Below are positions 1-5,900 of a stretch of 6,452 nt of DNA, piece by piece. A program made the translations under genes and the position numbers. Source of the stretch: an uncultured bacterium. GTDB lineage: Bacteria; Cyanobacteriota; Vampirovibrionia; Gastranaerophilales; Gastranaerophilaceae. Each line of letters opens with the position of its first letter. Position 1 is the first letter of the stretch. The stretch spans positions 1 to 6,452 of the forward strand of contig CAPYQR010000036.1 of NCBI GenBank assembly GCA_948742005.1, written 5' to 3'. The notes below the pieces were generated by a model. It worked only from the letters and a program-made list of their open reading frames with translations. It searched no databases and had not been told where the DNA came from.

Positions 1-905
1 CTTTAGAACCGAGAGCAAAAAGCATTAAAAATTTATCTTGTGATATTGATGATGTTATTTGTGTCGATATTAAGGCGCAGGGTTTTGCGAAAATTTTGAA
101 CATGATTAATTTTATTACATCTTGTTGGTTTAAAAATTATGATTGTGTTATTTCTTCAGGTAAAAATCCTCTGGTTGCGCTTATTTTGTTTTTAACAGGG
201 ATAAGGGAGAGAATCGGATATAAATCTCAATTAGATTTTTTATTAACAAAAAAAGTTGAGCTAAACGAAAATCAATATGCAGGCAAAATGTACCATAATC
301 TTGTTGAGCCTGTTGTTGAGGTTGAATATTCAAATCCTTCGATTGAAGTTTGCGATGATGATGTTGATGAAACATTTGAAATTATTAATGAACTTGATGG
401 AGAATTTATTTGTATTCATCCGGGGGTTTCGAAAATGTCGATTTTGAAAAATATCTTCAAATGCCCCGGGGTATCTTTTTGGAATAAATTAATTGAAGGG
501 CTGCTTGAAAAGGATAAGAAAGTTGTTTTACTCGGAACAAATGATGACAAGGATTTAATTGACGATATTTTGCAAAATGAAAAAATATCTTCAAACCCAA
601 ATTTTATTAACTTTTTTAATAAAACAAAAAATTTAAAACAATTGGCATGGATTATGAAAAAATCTAAAAGTGTTATTTGTGTCGACTCTGCGCCTTTGCA
701 TGCTGCGGTATGTGTGGGGGCGGAGATTTTTGCCGTTTTTGCGCCGACTAATGAATTAAAGCTTGTTCCAAAGTGCGATAATATAAAAATAATTAAAAAT
801 GATATTCCCTGCAGACCTTGTTTGTGGCACAAAAGAATGACAAATTGCAAGACTTCCAAATGTTTAAATATTGATTGTAATTTGATTTTAAATGAAATCA
901 ATTGA
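1..905 (+). CDS. Glycosyltransferase family 9 (LPS heptosyltransferase-like), 5' end cut by window
   Basis: The frame is open from base 3 to the TGA at 903-905, giving 300 visible residues. The usual family length is about 330-350, so some 30-50 N-terminal residues lie outside the window. Internal TTG (96) and ATG (102) codons have no ribosome binding site, and the protein upstream of them already reads like the family, so they are not starts. Visible GT9 marks are a central HPG at residues 139-141, then a hydrophobic strand ending in LLGTNDD (nucleotide-binding fold), then VDSAPLH (D228 to H233) matching the D-S/T-x-P-x-H donor-site motif, followed by FAPT and a C-terminal cysteine cluster (CRPC, then NCKTSKC). 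The family transfers heptose or a related sugar from a nucleotide donor to the growing LPS core on the cytoplasmic face of the inner membrane. The exact sugar and acceptor cannot be told from sequence. The next gene has its own promoter, so this is probably the last gene of an upstream operon. Confidence 0.9.
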   Translation, partial: LEPRAKSIKNLSCDIDDVICVDIKAQGFAKILNMINFITSCWFKNYDCVISSGKNPLVALILFLTGIRERIGYKSQLDFLLTKKVELNENQYAGKMYHNLVEPVVEVEYSNPSIEVCDDDVDETFEIINELDGEFICIHPGVSKMSILKNIFKCPGVSFWNKLIEGLLEKDKKVVLLGTNDDKDLIDDILQNEKISSNPNFINFFNKTKNLKQLAWIMKKSKSVICVDSAPLHAAVCVGAEIFAVFAPTNELKLVPKCDNIKIIKNDIPCRPCLWHKRMTNCKTSKCLNIDCNLILNEIN

Positions 906-930
906 TTTTAAACAGATATTATTGTAAAAT
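902..930 (+). promoter_or_regulatory. Sigma-70-type promoter of the SLH gene
   Basis: A TTGATT -35 box (902-907), a 17-base spacer and a TAAAAT -10 box (925-930) predict a start near 937 and a leader of about 27 bases. The -35 box overlaps the stop codon of the glycosyltransferase. A Shine-Dalgarno GAGG at 954-957 lies 6 bases before the ATG at 964. The same -35 hexamer and spacing recur at the tRNA promoter further along. Confidence 0.6.
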
Positions 931-963
931 TTAAACATCAAATTATTTTTTATGAGGTATTAA

Positions 964-2244
964 ATGAAGAAGATTCAGAAATTATTTGTTGTTTCACTTG
1001 CTTTTTTAGCGTTTTCAAGTGCTCATGCGCTTGAAATAACGGATGTTCAGTCGGGCTACTGGGCAGGTTCTGAGATTATCAGAGCGATTCAAAACAACTA
1101 TATTCAAATTGTTGACGGTAATAAATTTAACCCTGAAAGTGCTATGACAAGAGGAGAATTTGTTAATTCTTTGCTAAAAGTTATCAGACGCCAGGATGAA
1201 AGTGTTGTCCAAAAAACAAACTTTAAAGACGTTCACAACACAACCCCTAATGAAAGAAGTATTAAAGTATCTGAACAAATTGCAATGGCTTTTGGTTATC
1301 CTGATAAAACTTTTAAACCCTCGGCAAGTATTAATCACAATGAAACAATGAGTATGATTGCAAATATTACAAAAGGTGATTATAAAGCAGCGGATATTAC
1401 TCAATTTGACGATTATTCAAAAATCCCGCTTTGGGCAAAAAGAGCATATATCAAAAATGTTGCTAACGGAATTTATGTAAATTATCCTGATGCAATGAAA
1501 TTTAATCCGTCTAAAAATTTAACAAGAGCAGAAGCTGCTGTTTTGTTTGACAGAGTTGCGCAAAATCTTGATTTGGTTAAAGAAACTTACAGAATCGGTT
1601 CTAAAACTACATCAAGCACTCCTTATTATGGCAAAAAGGCAACTTTTTTAGGAGATAATACTCTGGGTCTTGTTGATTTTGCTTCAAATAACAAAGTAAA
1701 AATTTACGATACCAAAAAAGTAATTGAAGCGGGGAATATCTTAATCGGAACATCTTTGACCGAAGTAAGTTCAAGAAATGATTTAATGGCAACAGAATAT
1801 GTTTTCACTGCAAGCGATGATGTTTTTAGCGAACAAGGAACTTTGTTATATCCAAAAGGAACAGAGTTTTATGCAAGAGTTGATAAAATTTCCTACAGTG
1901 CTTGGCGTCAAAAACCTGAAAAATCAAGAATTGTTTTCCATAAATATTCTCTTCCCACAGGCGAAACCTATGATATGGCGGGCGTTCCTTTTACAAAAAA
2001 AGATAACGTAATCTATACAAGCGACACCAGAAAAATTAAAAATATTGAACCTTTGGTTTACAGTCCTGATGAATCCGACAAACAAAAATTAATTGATATT
2101 GCATATCAAGTTGCACCGTTGACCGATTTTGATATTGCAAAAGCTAAAACAATATATATATTACTTACAGGTGATGTAATTTTCCCGGGTAATGATTATA
2201 TGAAATTTAGAAAAAAAGAAAGCAGACTTGACCAGGATTTATAA
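964..2244 (+). CDS. Exported protein with three SLH domains and a VirB10/TrbI-like C-terminal domain
   Basis: This 426-residue protein begins with a classic signal peptide: KK at the N-terminus, a hydrophobic core at residues 7-18 and an A-H-A cleavage motif, predicting cleavage after residue 22. Three SLH repeats follow at about 27-77, 87-137 and 147-199. Their TRAE-type motifs read TRGE (62-65), NHNE (124-127, degenerate) and TRAE (187-190). SLH triplets bind the peptidoglycan-linked cell-wall polysaccharide, so the mature protein should be fixed to the wall in the periplasm. After a Ser/Thr linker (212-220) comes a beta-rich domain of about 180 residues. It contains the order I-L-I-G-T-S-L, V-F-S-E-Q-G, L-L-Y-P-K-G-T and S-L-P-T-G, which resembles the VirB10/TrbI beta-barrel core; this is an inference from pattern. 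The gene is monocistronic, with its own promoter and a strong terminator. GAGG 6 bases upstream fixes the start. Orthologue-level function is unknown. Confidence 0.9.
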   Translation: MKKIQKLFVVSLAFLAFSSAHALEITDVQSGYWAGSEIIRAIQNNYIQIVDGNKFNPESAMTRGEFVNSLLKVIRRQDESVVQKTNFKDVHNTTPNERSIKVSEQIAMAFGYPDKTFKPSASINHNETMSMIANITKGDYKAADITQFDDYSKIPLWAKRAYIKNVANGIYVNYPDAMKFNPSKNLTRAEAAVLFDRVAQNLDLVKETYRIGSKTTSSTPYYGKKATFLGDNTLGLVDFASNNKVKIYDTKKVIEAGNILIGTSLTEVSSRNDLMATEYVFTASDDVFSEQGTLLYPKGTEFYARVDKISYSAWRQKPEKSRIVFHKYSLPTGETYDMAGVPFTKKDNVIYTSDTRKIKNIEPLVYSPDESDKQKLIDIAYQVAPLTDFDIAKAKTIYILLTGDVIFPGNDYMKFRKKESRLDQDL

Positions 2245-2265
2245 ATTAAAGTCTATAAAAAGGTT

Positions 2266-2303
2266 AATATCCTCTAAGAATAATTCTTAGAGGATATTTT
2301 TTT
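2266..2303 (+). terminator. Rho-independent terminator, shared by convergent genes
   Basis: A perfect 15-bp inverted repeat (2266-2280 with 2284-2298) with a 3-base loop is followed by seven T (2297-2303). It closes the SLH gene 21 bases after its stop. Read on the other strand, the same hairpin is followed by a shorter run of five T after AACC, so it may also stop the convergent gene ending at 2360, less efficiently. Confidence 0.92.
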
Positions 2304-2359
2304 ACTGATTATGGCTATATTTTTAGAGTCAGGAGGAAAATCATTTTTATTATTTTTGT

Positions 2360-2986
2360 TTATTGAGCGTTAACCCAATCTTTAATTGCATTTTGACCAA
2401 AGCCTGCTGCGATAGAAAGAGGAATAGCAGCCCAGCCTAATGGAGTCAAGGAAAGAGCAAGACCAAAAGCGGCTGATGATAAAGTTTTTCCTGCGCTTTC
2501 TTTGATTTTATCAGCTAAATCAACTTTTTCACCATTTAGTTTTGATTTGATTTCATTTTTTGAGTTGGAATTAAAGAATAAGCCTACAAGAGGAATTCCG
2601 TTAAACAAACCTGTTGCAAATGAACTTTTTGCTTTAGTATCTGCGTAATTTTCATAGTTTGCACCTGCTTTATTTAAAATTGTTAACATTTTGTCGTCAT
2701 CAATTTCATACCCCTCTTCTTGGGCGTATTCTTCTGCGTATTTTTTTATATCTTCTAATTTGGCGATAGCTTTTTCAAACTTTCCGTCTTCTAAATAATC
2801 CTGTACTTTGTTAATAGAACCTGAGTAATTTCTTTTTAAATAAGTTGCGATTCTTTGCGTTGAATTTAGCGCAGATGATCCTGCGCCTCTGTAGCCCGTG
2901 TAGCCGCCACCTGTAAATTCTTTGTATTGATTGCTCACGCATAAACCTTGACCTGAGCCTGAAAATGCTGAAACTGCACCTAGCAT
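2360..2986 (-). CDS. Unrecognised 208-residue protein with two hydrophobic Gly-containing segments
   Basis: I do not recognise this protein. The start is secure: GGAGG on the minus strand (2993-2997) sits 6 bases before the ATG at 2986. Residues 1-40 are rich in Gly, Ser and Ala, with a GGGYTGYRGAG stretch and no typical cleavable signal peptide. Residues 57-93 are charged and helical, resembling a single TPR-like or coiled-coil hairpin. Residues 121-138 form a short hydrophobic patch with a GIPLVGLFF core. Residues 168-200 form a long Ala/Gly/Leu-rich apolar segment broken by Pro, ending in a polar amphipathic tail. A soluble head followed by two glycine-containing hydrophobic stretches resembles membrane-inserting effectors or bacteriocin-like proteins in outline only; no motif proves this. 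It is transcribed alone, convergent with the SLH gene. I see no convincing promoter in the very AT-rich 3001-3120 region upstream. Confidence 0.85.
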   Translation of the reverse strand: MLGAVSAFSGSGQGLCVSNQYKEFTGGGYTGYRGAGSSALNSTQRIATYLKRNYSGSINKVQDYLEDGKFEKAIAKLEDIKKYAEEYAQEEGYEIDDDKMLTILNKAGANYENYADTKAKSSFATGLFNGIPLVGLFFNSNSKNEIKSKLNGEKVDLADKIKESAGKTLSSAAFGLALSLTPLGWAAIPLSIAAGFGQNAIKDWVNAQ

Positions 2987-3136
2987 AACTAACCTCCACT
3001 ATAAAAATATATAAACTAACCTTACAATTAAATAAAAACTTTTTTAATTTAAAAATTGCCCGATTTAATTAAAATTATGATATTTTATTAACATTTCTTA
3101 ATATAAAGAATGGAATTTATCTCAAAAACCTTTTCC

Positions 3137-3165
3137 TTGATTTTTAAACAAGTTTATATTATATT
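3137..3165 (+). promoter_or_regulatory. Sigma-70-type promoter of the tRNA gene
   Basis: A TTGATT -35 box (3137-3142), a 17-base spacer and a TATATT -10 box (3160-3165) predict a start near 3172, about 13 bases before the mature tRNA 5' end. It uses the same -35 hexamer and spacing as the SLH gene promoter. Confidence 0.6.
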
Positions 3166-3184
3166 TATAAAGTAGTTTTGCCAC

Positions 3185-3256
<72 letters not shown>

Positions 3257-3261
3257 GATTT

Positions 3262-3284
3262 AACCCTCTTTGTATGAGGGTTTT
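3262..3284 (+). terminator. Weak hairpin terminator after the tRNA
   Basis: A 7-bp stem (AACCCTC with GAGGGTT, 3262-3268 and 3276-3282) with a 7-base loop is followed by only TTTT and then a mixed T/G tract. Partial readthrough into the repair genes starting at 3326 is possible. Confidence 0.6.
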
Positions 3285-3298
3285 GTTGTGTTTGGATT

Positions 3299-3307
3299 TG
3301 TTATAAA
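3299..3307 (+). promoter_or_regulatory. Possible extended -10 promoter for the repair operon
   Basis: TG-T-TATAAA forms an extended -10 element (TATAAA at 3302-3307). No good -35 lies 17 bases upstream. The predicted start near 3314 would fall at the weak AAGG ribosome binding site, leaving almost no leader, so this is a tentative call. Readthrough from the tRNA promoter is the alternative. Confidence 0.3.
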
Positions 3308-3325
3308 TAAAAGGTAACTGTCAAA

Positions 3326-3973
3326 ATGCACTTCAAATATAATGAAAAAGAAACTGAATATTTAAAAAGCAAATGTAAAAAACTTGCATTTGTGATTGAT
3401 AAAGTCGGACATATTGAAAGAAAAATCGATAAAGATTTATTTTCTGCTGTTGTTCATCATATCGTAGGACAGCAAATTTCAACAAAAGCACAGGCGACAA
3501 TTTGGAATAGAATTGAAACTGATTTAAAAATCGTAAATGCAGATACGATATTGAATGCAGGAATTGAAAAGCTGCAATCATTCGGAATGACTTTTAAAAA
3601 AGCTGAATATATAACAGATTTTGCAAACAAAATTAAAAATAATGAATTTGATTTAGATGCTATCTGGCAAAAAACAGATGAAGAAGTTATAAAAGAGCTT
3701 TCATCTTTAAAAGGCATCGGGGTTTGGACTGCTGAAATGCTTTTATTGTTTTGTATGGAGAGAAAAAATGTATTCAGCTATGATGATTTAGCTATTCAAA
3801 GGGGTATTAGGATGGTTTATCATCATAAAAAAATAACAAAACCTCTTTTTGAAAAGTACAGAAAAAGATTTTCACCTTATTGTTCTGTTGCAAGCCTTTA
3901 TTTTTGGGCTGTTGCAGGAGGGGCGATTGAGGACATGAAAGACTATGCACCAATTAAAAATAAAGGCAAGTAA
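3326..3973 (+). CDS. alkA: DNA-3-methyladenine glycosylase II-like (HhH-GPD superfamily)
   Basis: This 215-residue base-excision-repair enzyme should hydrolyse the N-glycosidic bond of alkylated purines such as 3-methyladenine, leaving an abasic site. The HhH-GPD fold is visible. HHIVGQQIS at about residues 44-52 is the helical substrate-pocket segment typical of AlkA. LKGIGVWTAEM at about 128-138 is the helix-hairpin-helix with its Gly-x-Gly-type turn. YDDLAIQRG at about 151-159 carries the conserved Asp pair, the second matching the catalytic Asp of AlkA. It lacks the extra N-terminal domain of E. coli AlkA (282 residues) and has the compact length common in other bacteria. No iron-sulfur cysteine cluster is present, which argues against an EndoIII or MutY relative. 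The ATG is preceded by AAGG with an 11-base gap, a weak site. The stop codon lies one base before the ogt start, so the two are one transcriptional unit. Confidence 0.9.
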   Translation: MHFKYNEKETEYLKSKCKKLAFVIDKVGHIERKIDKDLFSAVVHHIVGQQISTKAQATIWNRIETDLKIVNADTILNAGIEKLQSFGMTFKKAEYITDFANKIKNNEFDLDAIWQKTDEEVIKELSSLKGIGVWTAEMLLLFCMERKNVFSYDDLAIQRGIRMVYHHKKITKPLFEKYRKRFSPYCSVASLYFWAVAGGAIEDMKDYAPIKNKGK

Positions 3974-3974
3974 A

Positions 3975-4532
3975 ATGTATTATAAAACCAATTATAAATC
4001 TCCAATCGGGAATATTACTCTTGCCTGTGATGAAAAAGAAAATCTTGTCGGACTTTGGATGGAGGGACAAAAATATTTTGGCGATACGGTAGATTCTGAA
4101 ATGTTTGAAAATAATGAACTTGAAATATTTAAAAAGACAAAATCGTGGCTCGATAAATATTTTAGGGGTGAAAAACCTGAAATTTCAGAACTTCCTCTTG
4201 CACCCATCGGAAATGATTTCAGACAAAGGGTTTGGCAGATACTTTGCGAAATTCCTTACGGAAAAGTTTACACATACGGTGAAATTGCAAAAATTATCGC
4301 TAAAGAACAAGGTAAAACAAGGATGTCAGCACAAGCCGTTGGCGGTGCTATAGGGCATAATCCGATTTCTATTATAATTCCATGTCATAGAGTAGTAAGC
4401 TCAAACGGCAGTTTAACAGGATATGCAGGCGGAATAAAAACGAAAATTAGATTGCTTAAACATGAGGGAGTGAATATGGATGGATTATTTATCCCAAAAA
4501 CACTCAACTGCACCATAGGAGAATTATTATGA
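3975..4532 (+). CDS. ogt: Methylated-DNA--protein-cysteine methyltransferase (O6-methylguanine repair)
   Basis: This 185-residue suicide enzyme transfers the alkyl group of O6-alkylguanine or O4-alkylthymine in DNA to its own cysteine. The active-site PCHRV places the acceptor Cys at residue 137. Upstream are the family blocks F-R-Q-R-V-W (82-87), IPYGKVYTYGEIA (93-105, DNA-binding helix region) and AVGGAIGHNP (121-130, with the asparagine hinge). After the active site come LTGYAGG (147-153) and the terminal LLKHEG (160-165). The N-terminal ribonuclease-like domain (about 1-75) is present, so this is the Ogt/AGT layout and not a fusion to Ada. I start at 3975 and not at the in-frame ATG at 3945: the family begins with a short Tyr-rich strand right at this Met, and 3945 would put 30 bases inside the upstream gene. 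A weak AAGG lies 8 bases upstream, and coupling to the preceding stop is likely. A tail of about 20 residues after the EG motif is not part of the core. Confidence 0.95.
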   Translation: MYYKTNYKSPIGNITLACDEKENLVGLWMEGQKYFGDTVDSEMFENNELEIFKKTKSWLDKYFRGEKPEISELPLAPIGNDFRQRVWQILCEIPYGKVYTYGEIAKIIAKEQGKTRMSAQAVGGAIGHNPISIIIPCHRVVSSNGSLTGYAGGIKTKIRLLKHEGVNMDGLFIPKTLNCTIGELL

Positions 4533-5135
4533 TAACCGAAATATAATACAGAAAGAGGAAATGCTTTTAAGCTTCTATATTTTTCTTCAATTCGGACTTG
4601 CGAGTGTTCGTAATAATTTTATAGTATTAACAAGCTCGTTTTCATAATAACCTCCAAGAATATTAGCCGTTTTATCCTAAATTAGATATAAAATTAGGGT
4701 TTGTCGGTTCGTTTAATATTGCTTTTTGACAGTCGCTTAATGCGCTTCGTTGAAATTTTTGAAATAAGAACGATTAATACAGCCTCTGTCATTCCAACTT
4801 TCCGCATCATACGAATAACCGCAATAATGGTAATATCTTGCAACATCGTTTTTTAACTCTATTGCCTTATCAATATCAACAACAGCCCTATTGTAATCAT
4901 TATAATAATCACAATAAATCATTCCTCTTTCAAAGTAGAGCTTGTCTGAATTTTTTATAATTTCAGTTCCTTTATTTAAATATTCAAGAGCTTTTTGTTT
5001 TTGCAATATTTCTGCTTTTTTAAAATAAAACTCACTATTTTGAGATTCAAGTTTGATTGCCGTGTTAATATCATTCAAAGCAAATTCAATTTGTTCTGTT
5101 TCATCATAACATCTTGCCCTAAAATTTCGCACTAT

Positions 5136-5149
5136 ATTACAAATGTAAT
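5136..5149. repeat. Perfect 14-bp palindrome-type inverted repeat
   Basis: ATTACA (5136-5141) and TGTAAT (5144-5149) are perfect inverted copies separated by AA. It overlaps the last base pairs of the -10 box and the predicted start of the minus-strand promoter, where an operator would act. Such repeats also arise by chance in AT-rich DNA. Confidence 0.4.
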
Positions 5150-5156
5150 TATAGCA
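5148..5156 (-). promoter_or_regulatory. Extended -10 promoter element pointing into the TPR remnant
   Basis: On the minus strand TGC-TATAAT is a perfect extended -10 box, predicting a start near 5141. It lies inside the first codons of the TPR frame, so the ATG at 5159 would not be on this transcript. No good -35 lies at normal spacing; TTGAAA at 5165-5170 is only 11 bases away. The palindrome at 5136-5149 covers the predicted start site. Confidence 0.4.
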
Positions 5157-5173
5157 CAAAGTTCTTTCAATTT

Positions 5174-5253
5174 TTTTGAAACCATATTAGAAACTTTAGA
5201 TAATGTACAAATTATCAAACTAAGAGTTGCTTTATACATGATTTGTTTCAAAA
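5174..5253. repeat. 9-bp inverted repeat pair flanking 62 bp upstream of the recombinase
   Basis: TTTTGAAAC (5174-5182) and GTTTCAAAA (5245-5253) are perfect inverted copies 62 bp apart. Identity stops sharply at both ends. The arms lie in the upstream region of a small tyrosine recombinase, the arrangement expected of a small invertible segment, but 9 AT-rich bases are not significant on their own. Confidence 0.4.
5199..5216. repeat. Inverted repeat GATAAT-N6-ATTATC, possible recombinase core-type site
   Basis: The 6-bp arms (5199-5204 and 5211-5216) flank a 6-base centre, the geometry of a tyrosine-recombinase crossover site. Flanking bases loosely recall Xer dif half-sites (ACTTTAGATAA to the left, TTATCAAACT to the right), but the spacing between the TAA/TTA ends is 8, not 6. 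It sits between the 9-bp repeats, 70 bases before the recombinase start. Confidence 0.3.
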
Positions 5254-5274
5254 TACTTCATGGAAGTAAAAAAG

Positions 5275-5280
5275 AAAGGA
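5275..5280 (+). promoter_or_regulatory. Ribosome binding site that sets the recombinase start
   Basis: AAAGGA ends 6 bases before the ATG at 5287. It lies inside the frame if the upstream ATG at 5260 were used, which has no ribosome binding site, so translation should begin at 5287. Confidence 0.75.
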
Positions 5281-5286
5281 AAAATC

Positions 5287-5829
5287 ATGACAACAGTTGA
5301 ACCCATTAGAAATCTTAAACATTTACAAAAAATTGAGGACTATTTTACAAAAAAAAGTTTAAGAGATTTATTGTTATTTACGCTTGGAATAAATTGCGGG
5401 CTTAGAATATCTGATATTGTTGCGCTGAATGTTGAAGATGTCAGGAATAAAACTTATATTCAAATCAACGAAAGAAAAACAGGAAAGTTTAAAAAGTTTC
5501 CTATTAATGCAAAATTAAAGCCTATGTTGAATGAATTTACAAAAGGAAAAGCTCTGAAAGACCCCTTATTCAAAACAAGATTCAATAATAGAATTGATAG
5601 GTTTAGTGCTTATAGAATTATTAAATCCGCATGCAGTGATTTAGGACTGGAGGAAAAAGTCGGTACTCATACAATGAGAAAGACTTTCGGGTATCATTAT
5701 TACAAAAAATATAAAGATGTTGTAATGCTGCAAAAAATATTCAACCACTCAAACCCCCAGACAACATTAAGATATATCGGAATTGAACAGGAACAGATTG
5801 ATAAAAGCTATCTGCATTTTATTTTGTAG
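5287..5829 (+). CDS. Minimal tyrosine recombinase/integrase, catalytic domain only
   Basis: This 180-residue site-specific recombinase carries the whole catalytic set: R40 in CGLRISD, K64 in the KTGK beta-hairpin, H128 and R131 in HTMRKTF, H154 in FNHSNPQTT, and the nucleophile Y163 in LRYIG. The active enzyme would cut and rejoin DNA through a 3'-phosphotyrosine link. Typical phage integrases and XerC/D have a separate N-terminal SAM-like core-binding domain and about 300 or more residues; here only about 25 residues precede the catalytic fold. That length and layout match the small FimB/FimE-type recombinases (about 200 residues) and small integrases of Gram-positive mobile elements. I cannot say which reaction (inversion, excision or integration) it performs. 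The upstream 127 bp hold inverted repeats. No partner excisionase or phage gene is visible. It is complete, with a strong terminator downstream. Confidence 0.93.
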   Translation: MTTVEPIRNLKHLQKIEDYFTKKSLRDLLLFTLGINCGLRISDIVALNVEDVRNKTYIQINERKTGKFKKFPINAKLKPMLNEFTKGKALKDPLFKTRFNNRIDRFSAYRIIKSACSDLGLEEKVGTHTMRKTFGYHYYKKYKDVVMLQKIFNHSNPQTTLRYIGIEQEQIDKSYLHFIL

Positions 5830-5865
5830 GTTTGAATTTTGTTTAAAAATTAATTTGTAAATACT

Positions 5866-5900
5866 AAAATATCACAATATATTTTATTGTGATATTTTTT
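5866..5900 (+). terminator. Rho-independent terminator of the recombinase gene
   Basis: A perfect 14-bp inverted repeat (5866-5879 with 5885-5898) with a 5-base loop runs into six T (5895-5900) and a further T-rich tract. It overlaps the stop codon of the convergent gene (5899-5901). In the other direction the hairpin is followed by TTTTAG, so it may also terminate that gene. Confidence 0.88.

Larger units (their letters stand above)
4672..5159 (-). pseudogene. Degenerate TPR-repeat protein gene, frameshifted and 5' truncated
   Basis: The minus-strand frame from 5159 to a TAA at 4737 encodes at least three TPR units with consensus alanines correctly spaced (for example A at positions 8, 20 and 27 of the repeat starting near residue 11). 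It ends abruptly in NFNEAH. Reading on from 4743 in another frame gives ALSDCQKAILNEP, which completes the interrupted TPR exactly. The cause is an extra GC in the GCGC at 4742-4745. That second frame runs to a TAA at 4672-4674. A third frame (4676 down to 4587) also reads like coding sequence and would join by removal of one G at 4677, so the original gene may have ended at 4587. At the 5' end the first 9 codons contain a perfect extended -10 box and no ribosome binding site, and the only in-frame alternative is a GTG at 5132. I infer a remnant. TPR proteins mediate protein-protein contacts; the partner is unknown. Sequencing error at 4742-4745 would be the alternative. Confidence 0.75.

Noticed and set aside
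96..905. Glycosyltransferase starting at the internal TTG/ATG (96 or 102)
   Set aside because: The frame is open to the left edge, the upstream residues fit the family, and no ribosome binding site precedes these codons; it is a partial gene.
2311..2373. 20-codon frame with an internal AGGAGG (about 2330-2335)
   Set aside because: No ribosome binding site before its ATG, and the AGGAGG has no standard start codon at working distance; it overlaps the end of the convergent gene and looks like chance.
3001..3120. Promoter for the 208-residue protein in the AT-rich upstream region
   Set aside because: Several weak AT hexamer pairs exist on the minus strand, but none stands out, so none was called.
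3945..3975. Upstream ATG for the methyltransferase
   Set aside because: It would overlap the glycosylase gene and add residues outside the family alignment; the ATG at 3975 fits family start and operon spacing.
4542..4547. TATAAT just after the ogt stop
   Set aside because: No -35 partner at normal spacing and no gene for it to drive on the plus strand.
4561..4650. Short plus-strand frame of 28 codons after AGAGGAA, downstream of ogt
   Set aside because: The purine tract touches the ATG, leaving no spacing, and the opposite strand carries the remnant of the TPR gene here.
5260..5287. Upstream ATG for the recombinase
   Set aside because: No ribosome binding site; the added Lys-rich residues are the translated Shine-Dalgarno region of the real start at 5287.
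4995..5300. Plus-strand frame of 101 codons opposite the TPR remnant
   Set aside because: Shadow of the TPR-encoding strand; the opposite strand carries clear repeat periodicity.
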